64,000 nucleotides of DNA from Auanema rhodensis (Eukaryota > Nematoda > Chromadorea > Rhabditida > Rhabditidae). This document shows positions 11,916 through 23,155 of the stretch, piece by piece. The DNA lies in assembly GCA_964057225.1 (NCBI GenBank), contig OZ059899.1, forward strand, positions 5,456,001 to 5,520,000. The letters run 5' to 3'. A program made the translations under genes and the position numbers. The stretch's first letter is position 1; each line of letters opens with the position of its first letter. The notes below the pieces were generated by a model. The model was given only the letters and a program-made list of their open reading frames with translations. It ran no database searches and was not told where the DNA came from.

Positions 11916-14027
11916 TCATGAAGACAATAGATGCTTGCTGATGTGATCCAATTTGAACAAGCGAAACAGATCTACACTGTGATATGTGAGTATCATTGTT
12001 TGATAAACCTCCTATAAAAAATTAAAATATCACTAATAAGCTAGTATAGAAACGTACGAAAATCGAGCCCATCAGCAAAATAATATTTCCCATTCTCTCG
12101 GCCTTATTCTCACGATTCTTTAAAAATTAAAAAAAAATTAAATGGAAAAAAGGATATACATACTTCGTAATAAGCATTTAATCCTATCAGTAAACCTTTC
12201 TCATGTTCCTTGGCTATTGCCCTCATATGCTGTGTGTAATCACAATAGCCTGAAAAGAAGATCACGATATATAAAAATTTGAAAAGAATCCATATTATTG
12301 TTCATTGGTCATTTACTTTGAAACTCACCCATCTTCCAAACGCAAAAAGCTTTTAAAGCAGCATATTCAACTTGATCAACTTTATATTCGAAAAACGGTT
12401 GAACAATTGCGAAATAAAATCGTTGAATAACGTCCAAAAACAGTCTGAAAACCAAGTATAAAATAGTTACAATACTAAATTTCACCTAGATTTTTCTTCC
12501 CTGTTCATGCCAACTTCGTCCTCCCACCCATGACTTAAATCTTGCACAGATGAGACGCTACCATCGGTATAAAGTATAACCTAACACACATTTTCAAATG
12601 TTTACTTGAAAAAAAGAATTAACGGAACCTTATCTTCTAATTTCGTTGCTTGTGAGGTAATCCATGCAATATCTAAAATGCAAAATGACATAGTAGCTGT
12701 CCGAAAGAAAACAATCTTAAAATAAATATAATTCAAACTAGTTATAAAAGACCTCAAACTCTTTCTTCTGTTGTTAACTGCTCATATCCAGGACATCCTT
12801 GGCAGTATTCAAACGCCAATAAATGATCAAATTTTTGTCCTTCTACTTGTCCTTTTATAGTATGTGGATGACTACTTTCCAAAGAATACGGCTAAATATA
12901 TGAGTGCTAACAGAAAATTACGTTCAACCCATACCACAGACTTATAACTACCGGCCATAGCCCGAAAAGGGTCATCAGTGAACATGATACATCTTCGATC
13001 CATAGCTTTTCGAAGCTAAATATCATACTTTTCTCAAAATATTCCCTAGTTTAATCGTACCTCGTTGACATAATGTGTTAAAAGATCTGAGCCAGAAATA
13101 CCTAACGTAAGTGCCTGTTCTAGAATGCCGAATAATAAGGAATAGCACCTTAAGGATATTTCAACCTTTCATTGAGCCGATTGTCAGATTTGCTTCTGAT
13201 GAAGAAGTTGACAGTTGGTCTTGCATATCAAAACGAGGCAAATTGGAAGGTGATGCGCTCATAGAACTAGACTGGAGAGAATATGATGGACATGATGATA
13301 ATCCTGATGACGAAGGCATCATCTCAGGACTAGCACCTGAACTTGCGTTGTCTACAAATGAATCATTATTATATATCATTTTGTTCAATATTTCAATATT
13401 CAACGGCTTCATCAATGGTTTTGATATACTTACATAAGATTGTAGTAGGTGCATCAACATCAAATATCATTGCCTCTTTGGAATCTCCGTTTGAGCGCCT
13501 TTTTAGAACATCTAAAAGAGGCGAACAGGTTGTCATACTCAGAACTCTTCTTAAAATATCTTACGTTTTCGTTTCATGCCAGCATGAAGACATTTAACAA
13601 ATCGACAGCCACGACATGACATGCGATATTCTATGAAATTTTTTTAAAGTATTACTTTACTATATCGTACCATAATAAATGCGACATTTCCCATTTTTCT
13701 TACATATGAATTCCAATTCCAATGCAACAGTTCTTCTGCAAATATTAAAGTTAATCAAATAAAAATTTAAAAATCGGGTAAATGCAATCAGTGAACAACG
13801 TTAGTAAAGTTAACATTGAAAAATGTTTCTATTGATTGCATTGTTATCTAATGATTAGCATATCACGTGGTATTGTCAACGCAGTACACGTAAACGTACC
13901 TGAAAAACGCGGCACACGCTAAACAGGATATACTACCAAAATGAGAAGAAGCAACAGGATGTGAACATACATGACATGCTTGTCCTGAGCTTTTATCGTC
14001 TAAAATCAATTGAGAGTCTGAATGCAT
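11916..14027 (-). CDS. Nuclear hormone receptor, nematode expanded type
   Basis: A ligand-regulated transcription factor. From ATG 14027 (MHSDSQLILDD) the first zinc finger reads CHVC, 13 residues, then CLACAAFFRR. The second has CKKNGKC, nine residues, then CRGCRFVKC and LHAGMKRK. The P-box CLACAAFF is of the kind common in expanded nematode receptors rather than the CEGCKGFF of classical ones. A Ser/Pro-rich hinge follows (about 13140-13360, SSSGLSSCPSYSLQ). A helical ligand-binding domain comes next, with late segments NRENKAERMGNIILLMG and DLFRLFKLDHISKHLLSS before TGA 11918-11916. All four cysteines of each finger are present, so the DNA-binding domain looks intact. The ligand and orthology cannot be told from sequence alone. 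Confidence 0.88.
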
Positions 14028-14763
14028 GAATGAAAATTATTCAAACGGCTAGAAATACTGTCTATTTGCCAATGCGCGGCACTTGTAGAAGCGTTGCAAA
14101 ACTATCTAAGACGGGTGCGCAATGAAATTTTCAAATAAACGAATTACAGCATGTTCACATTAGCGATTGTTTGTAAAAGTGAAATTGTGCATTATATACA
14201 AATAATTTGGGTATATGAAGTAATATATAAAATTCAAACCTAAAATAGCTGGAATGGCAGTGATATTAGTTTCCATATGTGACTAGAGTATAGTTGATGA
14301 TTAGTCTATCTATCAATCTAGTCAGGGGAGCTAAGAACGAGAAAAGACAGCATGTAGTGTCACTCTTGTGCGGTTCTCTCTCCGACGATAGCAGGATTGA
14401 TAAGGACAGCGAAAATTGTAAGAACGGTACAGTAGAGGGTCGCTCACATAATTGTTGACGTCATGTAGCCTTGTGAATGTAGCTAACTAACACATAAGGC
14501 ATCTTTTAAAGTTGCGTGACTAGATTTTCCTACAACAAGTACATTTTCTTCTTCTTTCCTTTCCAACTGTATTAATATTCTTCTCTTTCGATTGCGTTGT
14601 TTGCCCATATAGACTAGACATAGACTGCGAATATAGCATGCCAAATTATATTGAAAACTATATTGTTTAAGATTTAAATAATTTTATATTTATAACGTCA
14701 ACAATTAAGATAACAAACAATATATAACTACATAATATCCTATGTGACTATATAAACGACACA
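14028..14763. other. Intergenic region between receptor start and L21m end
   Basis: No exon is seen. The left half should contain the receptor promoter (minus strand). The right end is the 3' flank of the mitochondrial L21 gene. Confidence 0.5.
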
Positions 14764-15393
14764 TTATAATGATGGTTCAACAAGATTTTCAGTAGTTTTG
14801 ATGTCATTGATACGTAGAACGGTGGCCTCTTTACTAAGCCCTGAAAACTTTTGTTTTTCATTGCGATCATTGTTATTATCGTATTCAGCATCGTCATTCA
14901 AACTCACAATTAATACTTTTCATTTGATAGTGATTGTTGTGATAATAACGTAGTTCGGGATTTGTAGTACTCTTTTCAACTACTGTTGCTGTAACAGAAA
15001 CAGAACTTTTATCTAGTAAAGGCCGCCCGAACACGGAGAAATTGCTTCCACCAACCATTAACACCTATAACTTCATTTTAGCGGAAGTAAGGAGAAACAT
15101 GTGACTAACCTTATCTAAATTAATTCTGTCTCCGATACTTAAAGGCACACTCCCTTGAAGGGAAATAAGGTCTCCCTGGCCAACTTTCCATTGTCTTCCG
15201 TTAACATATACAACAGCAAACAAACGATTTTGCTGATCACAGGTTTCCTCCAGGATCAAAGAAGATACCTAGATAATTGGTGGGATAAATTGTATTCTGA
15301 GGTTACAAAGAGAACCTTCTTAGCTAATCCTTCATCGATAACTTCAGCTTTAGTAGCAAAACGACGAAAAGTGGTAAAGCCAACCCTAAGCAT
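14764..15393 (-). CDS. MRPL21: Mitochondrial ribosomal protein bL21m
   Basis: A large-subunit mitoribosomal protein. Start ATG 15393 gives MLRVGFTTFRRFATKAEV, an Arg-rich leader suitable for mitochondrial import. The conserved bL21 core follows across short introns: RLFAVVYVNGRQWKVGQGDL, then VLMVGGSNFSVFGRPLL, SVSVTATVVEKST and a final TVLRINDIK close to the C-terminus. It ends at TAA 14766-14764. It is the last gene of a four-gene minus-strand run, 184 nt downstream of the ZNHIT2-like stop codon. Co-transcription is therefore likely. Confidence 0.88.
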
Positions 15394-15576
15394 TCTTTTT
15401 TCTAGAATTAGCTAATTAAAAAAAAAGAGACACAGGAAATGTAGCAATATCGAAATAACGATATATAAAACAATAAGGTATTAAAAATTGAAATTAGTAT
15501 TTTTGATAAAAAAATAGCAAAAATTCAAAATGAAGTATACACGAGACCAATATCACAGTGAAAGCTATTCAACAGC

Positions 15577-16286
15577 TTAACAACTTCGAGTAAAACAACT
15601 ACCACCCAATCCTTCTTCTTGTTGATATATCTAAAGAAACAAACTCGCAAAATAGAAAAAAAAACATGAAAAGTACCTGTTCAGCTAACTGAGCAAATGA
15701 TGCTTTTTCATCTTCAGTTAACGAGCTCATTAATTGTTCAACATTTGAACCAAGACCCATTGCCTAAAAGTGACAAGCCTAAAAGTGAATTCAGATTAAG
15801 ACTAAACCAGTAGTCTTCGATCCAGTTCGTCATCTGACATTGTGTATTCGTCAATTGTATCCTTCAAAACTTTTTTCATGTACTCTTCGTGCTCCGGCTC
15901 ATCATCAGAATCCAAAGGTTCACCACCGTCTTCCTCTGGATTGCTTATTCCACCCCCTGAAAATATTTTCTTAGAAAACGGTACAAATACTATTAACATA
16001 CCTGGCATTTCATCAGTTTCTCCTCTGACAAACTTATTCATATGCTCTTCAAATGTATCTGTTGGCTTTCCTTCAAACTTATGTCCTTCCAATTGTTGTT
16101 TCACACAATTTTTATAAAAAATTTCGGTACACGCATTATGCTTCTCATTACGATAACATCTAATTAAAACATACTTTAATTATAAAATATCATAAAACCA
16201 TACTTCATGCTGCAGTAATTAATATTACATTTTGGACAACAATATAACTCTCTTCGTTCCGTTGGACAAAACTGACACACCTGCAT
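15577..16286 (-). CDS. ZNHIT2: HIT-type zinc finger protein, ZNHIT2-like
   Basis: The N-terminus carries a zf-HIT finger from residue 4: CQFC, then CPKCNINYCSMKCYRN, then H and C in EKHNAC. This is followed by a helical EIFYKNCVKQQLEG. Acidic central sequence (EEDGGEPLDSDDEPEHEEYM) and a helical MGLGSNVEQLMSSLTEDEKA segment match ZNHIT2 better than ZNHIT6. ZNHIT2 binds RUVBL1/2 and takes part in U5 snRNP and box C/D assembly in other animals; that role is inferred here. The protein ends in CFTRSC-stop (15579-15577). The ATG lies directly after ttttcag, consistent with trans-splicing. Its neighbours are WDR55, 176 nt upstream, and MRPL21. The subfamily call is less certain than the finger itself. 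Confidence 0.72.
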
Positions 16287-16461
16287 CTGAAAATATTAAT
16301 TCATTCTTTTTCTTATTGTTAAATAATTTAAGGTATGATACGGTATAGTAAAAGAACTATCAAAATTGTCAATTCAATTAAAGCAATTTCATAACAAATT
16401 TAACAAAAGTAACAAATAATTCAACAACATATATTAATTTGAATAAGACTCATGATTTTCA

Positions 16462-18119
16462 TTAATCTTCGTCGTCAGTATCATCGTTATCATCTTCATC
16501 CTCATCCTCATCATCATCATCTCGGTCTTCATCGTCGTCGTCTTCAGTTTCATCATTGTCATCTTCATCAGTTTCACTGTTATCATCGCTATCACTATCA
16601 TCATCTTCTTCATCATCGTCATCGTCATCATCGCTTTCGGGGTTATTCTTTTTCCTCTTTTTGTTAGCCAAGAGATCGTCAAAGAATCTATTGAAGAGCA
16701 ACATGAAAAAGAAAATGAAGTAGAAACTAACCCTTCCTTCACGATTGGTTTTCTTTTTTTGATACTATCAGCTCTAAGGATTGGAACATCTTCAAGTAAT
16801 TTTGATAAAGACCAGAACTGAAAAAAAAATATGTAAAAGGACACAATCGGAAAAATTACTTTTAACGTTGAGGCCATTCCTGAATAAGTCACAACATGAT
16901 CACGATCAGGTGCCACCACAATACCATCAATTCCTTCACCCTGTTCTCCATGAGTTCCGGCAACACCTAACCGCTTTGTAGGTAACACATTCAATAATCT
17001 TTACACCAGTGATATTATAAAATAAAAAACCAAAACCAAAACCTCAATTTACTAGAACTTTCGCTTGCAGTGAGAAGAAGACCTTTTCTTAATTGTACTA
17101 TACTTTCAACGCCCTAAAATAAACAAAATACTTTAAATAAAAATATGTATTCTATACCATACTATATCCGCTTTCAATTCTTTCAAGTATATTACCATAC
17201 TCACCATGGGAAAATACTTCAATATGACCATCCCGACTTCCCACATAAACATATCTACAAAAAGAAAAATTGAAACGGAAGAAAAATAGAACAAACTTGT
17301 CAGTTTTAGCAATTGAGAGCAATTCTGAATGCATTGTTTCACTTTTAACACGCATTTTGCATTTCCTGGAGTCATAAGCAACGAGGGTACCTAATAAAAG
17401 TATAAAGTGAACCGTTGTCATCAGTCAAGTATGTAAAAAACAGAAAAATAATTCAAATAAAAAATACCATCTGAGCATGCAGAGAGAAGACTAAACTTAT
17501 TATCTAATTCCAATGCGTTAATACTCTAAAAGCAGAAAATCAAAAAAAAATATATATAGTATACTCCACCTCTTCTTGCTCTTTCCATGTACAAACAAGT
17601 GGATCATTTATTCGAAAGTCAAACGTTCTAATCTATATAAAAAGATCATTAAATGGACTAAATAAGGTATACCCCACCTCCCCACTTTCATCACCTACGC
17701 AAAACTGATGCCTTCTTGCAGCTAATGAAGGAAAGACAAATAGCTTATTCGGTTTGTCCCTAGTTGCTTTCAACATACAGCGAGTCCTTAGAAAAAAATT
17801 CGATGAATATAACGACGGCAAAAAAAAACCTAACACCAGTTTCTAAGTCAAAACTGCATACTGCTTTGCTTCTTGTGATTGCATATACGCCAGTTCCTAT
17901 ACCATCAAACTGAGCATCTCTGATACTTGATTTCATTTGAAACATCCATGATAGCTATCAAATCGAACACATTTATGAAATGTTTTTTTTAATTACCTCT
18001 ATATCAATATCATCATCATATTTATTTAAAGATAAACTTCCATCTGCTGCTCCAATTAGAATACTTTTATTTGATCCAAGGGAGACTGAACTAATAGGAG
18101 CATCCCATTCGACTTCCAT
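16462..18119 (-). CDS. WDR55: WD-repeat protein 55 homologue
   Basis: A beta-propeller protein; WDR55 acts in the nucleolus in ribosomal RNA production. Start ATG 18119 gives MEVEWDAPISSVSLGSNKS. Repeated WD-like blades follow, such as RDAQFDGIGTGVYAITRSKA, LLSACSDGTLVAYDSRKCK and YVYVGSRDGHIEVFSHGEYG. The last blade reads TYSGMASTLKFWSLSKLLED. After it come a basic KKRKP stretch, FFDDLLANKKRKKN and a long Asp/Glu tail (16462-16640), the layout seen in WDR55. The stop is TAA 16464-16462. Upstream of ATG lies aattcag, a likely splice-leader acceptor. It is the second gene of the Timeless run, 227 nt after that gene's stop. Confidence 0.8.
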
Positions 18120-18345
18120 AATCTGAATTTATTAATTGTTTAAATTTCTGTTGAGAGAAAATCTGCAGAACTATTAGCCAGATACGAATACTCAGAGAAG
18201 ATGAATAAAACCTCGAAAAACATATAGAATGATTTCAAAAAATTTATGACAATTTAATACAGCGCATAATACAGACTTATGTTGAGAATAGGAATATTTT
18301 GACCAGTTTAGTTGCACAATAGAAAGTTATATAATGGTAGATTTG

Positions 18346-21300
18346 TTACACTTCATCATCAGAATCTATTATCCGGCTGATTTTCTTCTTAGGGCGCACT
18401 GGTGAAGCGCCAGGTGAAGCTGATTGGCGCATTGCATCACTTTGCTTAGCACTTGGAGCTACTTCATCGAAGCCATTGCTGGTTCCCTCGTCTTCATCGT
18501 CAGATATGACAACTCGCTTACGCTTCTAAAAACAAACAATGAAATAAGAAAAAAAAAAGGAATTATACTACCTTAGAGGCAGTAATGACAACAGGTTCTG
18601 CAGGAGGTAATTCCTGAAAATATTATAGATATAAAATAGGAATAAGTTACACTTACAGTAGTAAACATTCTAGCTCCAGCATCACCCATCTCATCATCAC
18701 TATCAATTAAAACACTACTAATTTTAGAGGATTCCTTAATTTTATAATATTACAAGGAAAAACACTTTAACTTACCTCATTTGTAATGTCAGACAAAACT
18801 GCATTGTTTTTTACTGGCGGATCTGGCTCAGCAGGTCCATCACTAATGTCATCCCGAATAAGATCAGACTCTTCATCAATTTGCTTTTCATTTTTATTCA
18901 AATCTTTCTTTTTATTCAAATCTTCATCTTCCATTTCTTCTTCGTCATCTTCTTCTTCTTCCTCACTTTCACCACTGTTATTTTCATTTTCAGAATCGGA
19001 ATTTGCGATAAAATCTTTTTTCTTCTTCTGGCTTTTTTCTCTTTTTGCAGATCTTAAAAACTTTAAATAAGGATAAACAATTGGAAAATAGGCTAACGGT
19101 TTCTTTTTCTTTTCATAAGGGCATCCAACATAAGCTAATTGCTTGATAATTTTCTGACGTGAGTATTCTCCCTTTCCAGCTTCAGAAAGAGAATTTCTCA
19201 AGTAATCCACAAGATCTTCTGAATCTTTCGTGTATACTTTTAATTAGAGGCTGATCTTACGTTCTTTCAAAGTTTCACTAGCGTTATACTCATCAATAAA
19301 ATCTTTGAAATCAATTATTGGGAAGCTTCGTTCTTTGGCACTTCTTAAGAAAATACGGTCCGGTAAAAGAAAAAAATAAGTTATACCCTTTGTTTATTTT
19401 GGCCCCAAGAGTTTCTAATCCAAGATCACGAAGTTTTCTGTGAATTTGTCTACGTGTTCGTGGCTGAGTCATGTTATGTTCAATGAAATCAAGAACATCC
19501 AAATCTAAAATACATATTGAGGAATAAGTGAAATACGAGAAATACCTGTTGGCCTTTCTTCCATTGACATGTATTCACTATGAAGAGATCTCACTTCATC
19601 TTCTAAATCTTCCGGCCATTTCATTTTATGAATATCTCTATGTCTGTAAGAACAAGCCTAGAGCATAGTAGTGCTCGTTATAACTTACTCATATTTCGTT
19701 TCATACTTATTCTCAATCTCAAATGATTCCTTAGCACCTTTCCAAAATAAGATTTCAGGAGCCAATTTATCACCGATTTCGGCAAAAGCAGCCAAATAGC
19801 TATAATAAAACTGCATATAATCAATGGTGTTTGAAATATATTACCGTTTAAGCAAATGGTAACCAAAAGTGTAAAGTTCAAATAATGGACTTCTTTTACG
19901 TTCATCTTGACTGAAACCTTTCAGCTTTTCATTAACTTGTGAAAAAATACGGAACAGTGATAGCTAAAAACAGTCATAACTTATAAACTCAGAATAAATA
20001 ATATTGATCAGAACCTGATACAAGCGACTGGGCATCTTTAAATCAAACGAAACTCGGTGAAGCATCTTCACTAGAGCTTTGTTCAGTTCAGAGCTGTTCA
20101 CATCAAATTCTCCAAGTAAATATACATACCTTAAAAAACAAATAACAAATAATTAAGAAACTCCAAATTACCATCGTAGAACTTCCGTTCGAGCATATTT
20201 TCCAACATATTCATCGAAGTCAAAGGAAACCTGAAAAAACGGTAATATCCAAAAATATTATAGAAATACTACAAAACCTCTTTAGTTTCGTAATCGATCC
20301 TTTCCTCGTCCTCACTGTCATTCCCTCCTTCATCATCAAAAACTTCTTTACCACGGAATTTTTCATCAGTGACGGTTTCAGCAGTTAGAAGAGCTGACGA
20401 AATCTATAGATATCGTGATGAGAACAAAGAAAACAACCCAAATGGACTTACTTCTTTTAAATCTCCAAAAAATATTTCTCGAATCTCACAAAATTCTTCT
20501 TCAGGAGTCATACCCTTTTCACCGAAAATTCCTGAAACAATTATTTAATAGTATGAATATCTAAGTATTCAACAAAACCTTCGTCGTACCAGATTTCACG
20601 AGAATTGCGATATAATCCAACAGCATTTTGAACATTTTCTTCCCTTAATGCTCTTTGAATATACAACATAGCAAATTGTTGATGCTGCTCATCGGTGACA
20701 TCCAGAAGTGAATTAATAGGTGACTTGTCCGTAGCTGGATCAAGATAACCTATGATACAATCACTCAATTCCTCAGCAATATCTGACCAAAGAGAGTCTA
20801 ACTCTTCGCCATCAATATTATCAACAGGATTAGGCTTCGGTACTTCGTCCTGCTTTTTATTAGCTAAACAACACAAATATTCACCATTAGTAAAAAAATC
20901 AGAATACCTGGTTTTCTAGCTTTTCTCTTTTTCTGTTTCTTGCTTACTGTGGTTAAATTACCCGTTTTAACACTAACTTCCAATAACCGTAGATAATGAT
21001 GACTAGACAAAACTAATTCACGCAGAAAACCTTTAGAGAAAGCTCCAGGCTAAATAAAATCTTTGATTAAACATTATTATGAAAAAAAGAACCATGAATC
21101 TTCGCATAACTCCAGATGTCAAATCACGGTACTCTTCAACTTTCAAAATGTGATCACAAGTTCTCTGTGCTAATTCTCTTTCATCTGGTGAGCCATTATC
21201 AAGCATATTTTGATGCCTAAATGAAAACATTTATAAAAAACCAATAATTTTTACTTACGTTAAGATTAATTCTTTATATGCAGACACAGCATATTGAGCT

Positions 21301-23155
21301 TTAATACCGAATCCTTTGGCTTCCTTCCGCTGAGCAGCAGCATTTTCAAGAGCTTCTTCCAACTGTATTTGTAGATGATGAAAAGCTTCGATACCAAGAC
21401 AAGATGAAACCTGTACAAGAAACTAGTGAACAAAAACCTATATGTGAATACCGAAGAAGTTGATAGCTTAGCAAGTCTAGCATATTCCAGGAAAAATCTC
21501 ATTACTAAAAAATAATGAACATCTGAATTTTTTTGGCCCAATACGCTGCGAGCATTAAACGCCTGGAGATGACAGAAATATACAATATCTTTTAAATATG
21601 CCTACCAATTCCTTCGAATTTTTCATCAAAACATTAAAAGCTTTAGATAATATAAGCTCCACAAATGATTTTAACTGGAGCCTAACTTCAATAGAGGATG
21701 TGTGAGTTTTATCAGAAGATTCAAACGGTCTATAAATGTTTTTCATTAATAAAATAAATAAATCAAACAAAAACATACCTTCTGTTTTTAGCAATACGTT
21801 TCTTGACTTTCCTTTCATCGTTGAATGTTATTTTTGTAATATCTTTAACTACTCTAAATATAATAAATGAATAAAACAATGAATAAAAAAATCTTACTTA
21901 TGAACAACAAAATCATTGTCTCTATTAACTGCCTGTACACCCTTTACCACATATGATCCCGCAAATCTTTGAAAATCAAATAAATAATTAGTTTCTTTAA
22001 AACTTACCTTGTATGTCGGCTTGATAGCACATTTCTCTTTAGTGCTTTGTCTTTATTCATCTCGTTTTCGAAAATCATTTTCATTTCCTCCTCTGCTTTA
22101 CTTTTCTCTTCACGACTCCTTCCTTGAAAAGTTGAAACGATATCAGAAGGAGTCTTAACATAGAACCATATTTTTCATTAAAATATTTTATAAAACATAC
22201 ATGCTCTTTAACGACATATCCAATAATTTGTAAAATTGATAGATGAAAATCACGTTCACTTGAAGTAGATGCTATGTGAGCTAATACCTACGATTTACCA
22301 AACTTTATTTTAAAACATATTATAAATCAATCACCTCCGAGATTTTAGAATCGACAAAAGCTGATATTACTCTATCATGAGTATTGGTTTCCATTTTAGT
22401 TCTCTGCAAGCAATGAATTAGATAACCATTCTGAATCATTGATATACATACTCTATCGTCACCTTTACCACACGGAATTGCGAATATATAGCGGATAAGT
22501 ACAATGATTCTTTCCATAACTAGCTTCTGGTCTTCTGTCCGATCATCCCAATCCTGTTAAATGTTTTTTTTCAATTTCAAATGTTTTTTAACTTACTGTG
22601 TATAAAAAATATTTTTCTAACTTTTTCTTTAAAATAATGAAGAACTCCGGATCGGTAAATGCGGATTTAGTTCGTCTAAACATAAATGATTAAAATTCCA
22701 AATGAACAAGAAAAATAACCTCAAATTTTCTTCCAAAGACCAAAGAATATGATATGATTCTCTATCCTGGGGCGGTTTACCCAGCATACTCATAGCAGCA
22801 GGTTGTACAAGATTGGCTATTAGTCTTAAAATAATAATTTGTTGTATTGAATTCTTCAAAGACGTTATTACAAACCTCAATACAATGTCAAACATTTTTT
22901 CATTATTTTGCTCAGCTTTCATTATATGAATAAGATCATTTTCAACAATGTTTCGTTCTCCGCAAATACGCCGAGCAATCAAATCATCTGTATCATTTCG
23001 TAAAAATCTAATAAGATCTCTGATACTTTCTGAATTAAATTGTTTTACAATTGACTATATATTATATGCAAACCAAAACAATCGGGTTCCTGATAGTAAT
23101 TTCCATCTTCTAAAAAACCTAGAGCTGCTATGGTTCCTTGTATTAGTGTTTCCAT
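18346..23155 (-). CDS. TIMELESS: Timeless (replication-fork protection)
   Basis: Timeless with Tipin stabilises stalled replication forks and supports checkpoint signalling and cohesion. From ATG 23155 the product begins METLIQGTIAALGFLEDGNY. The conserved N-terminal Timeless domain follows: RDLIRFLRNDTDDLIARR, a leucine-rich segment with LIANLVQPAAMSMLG, and RIIVLIRYIFAIPCGK. The C-terminal half contains DFIEHNMTQPRTRRQIHRKL and FLRNSLSEAGKGEYSRQKI, then Lys- and Glu-rich tracts. The end is PKKKISRIIDSDDEV-stop at 18348-18346. About twenty exons are joined by introns of roughly 45-60 nt. The first intron (44 nt) joins DCF to ESIRDLIRF. It heads a four-gene run with WDR55, ZNHIT2-like and MRPL21. 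Confidence 0.93.

Noticed and set aside
16462-16660. Long plus-strand open frame rich in His and Arg
   Set aside because: It is the antisense of the Asp/Glu tail of WDR55; repetitive gat/gac codons create open frames on the opposite strand.
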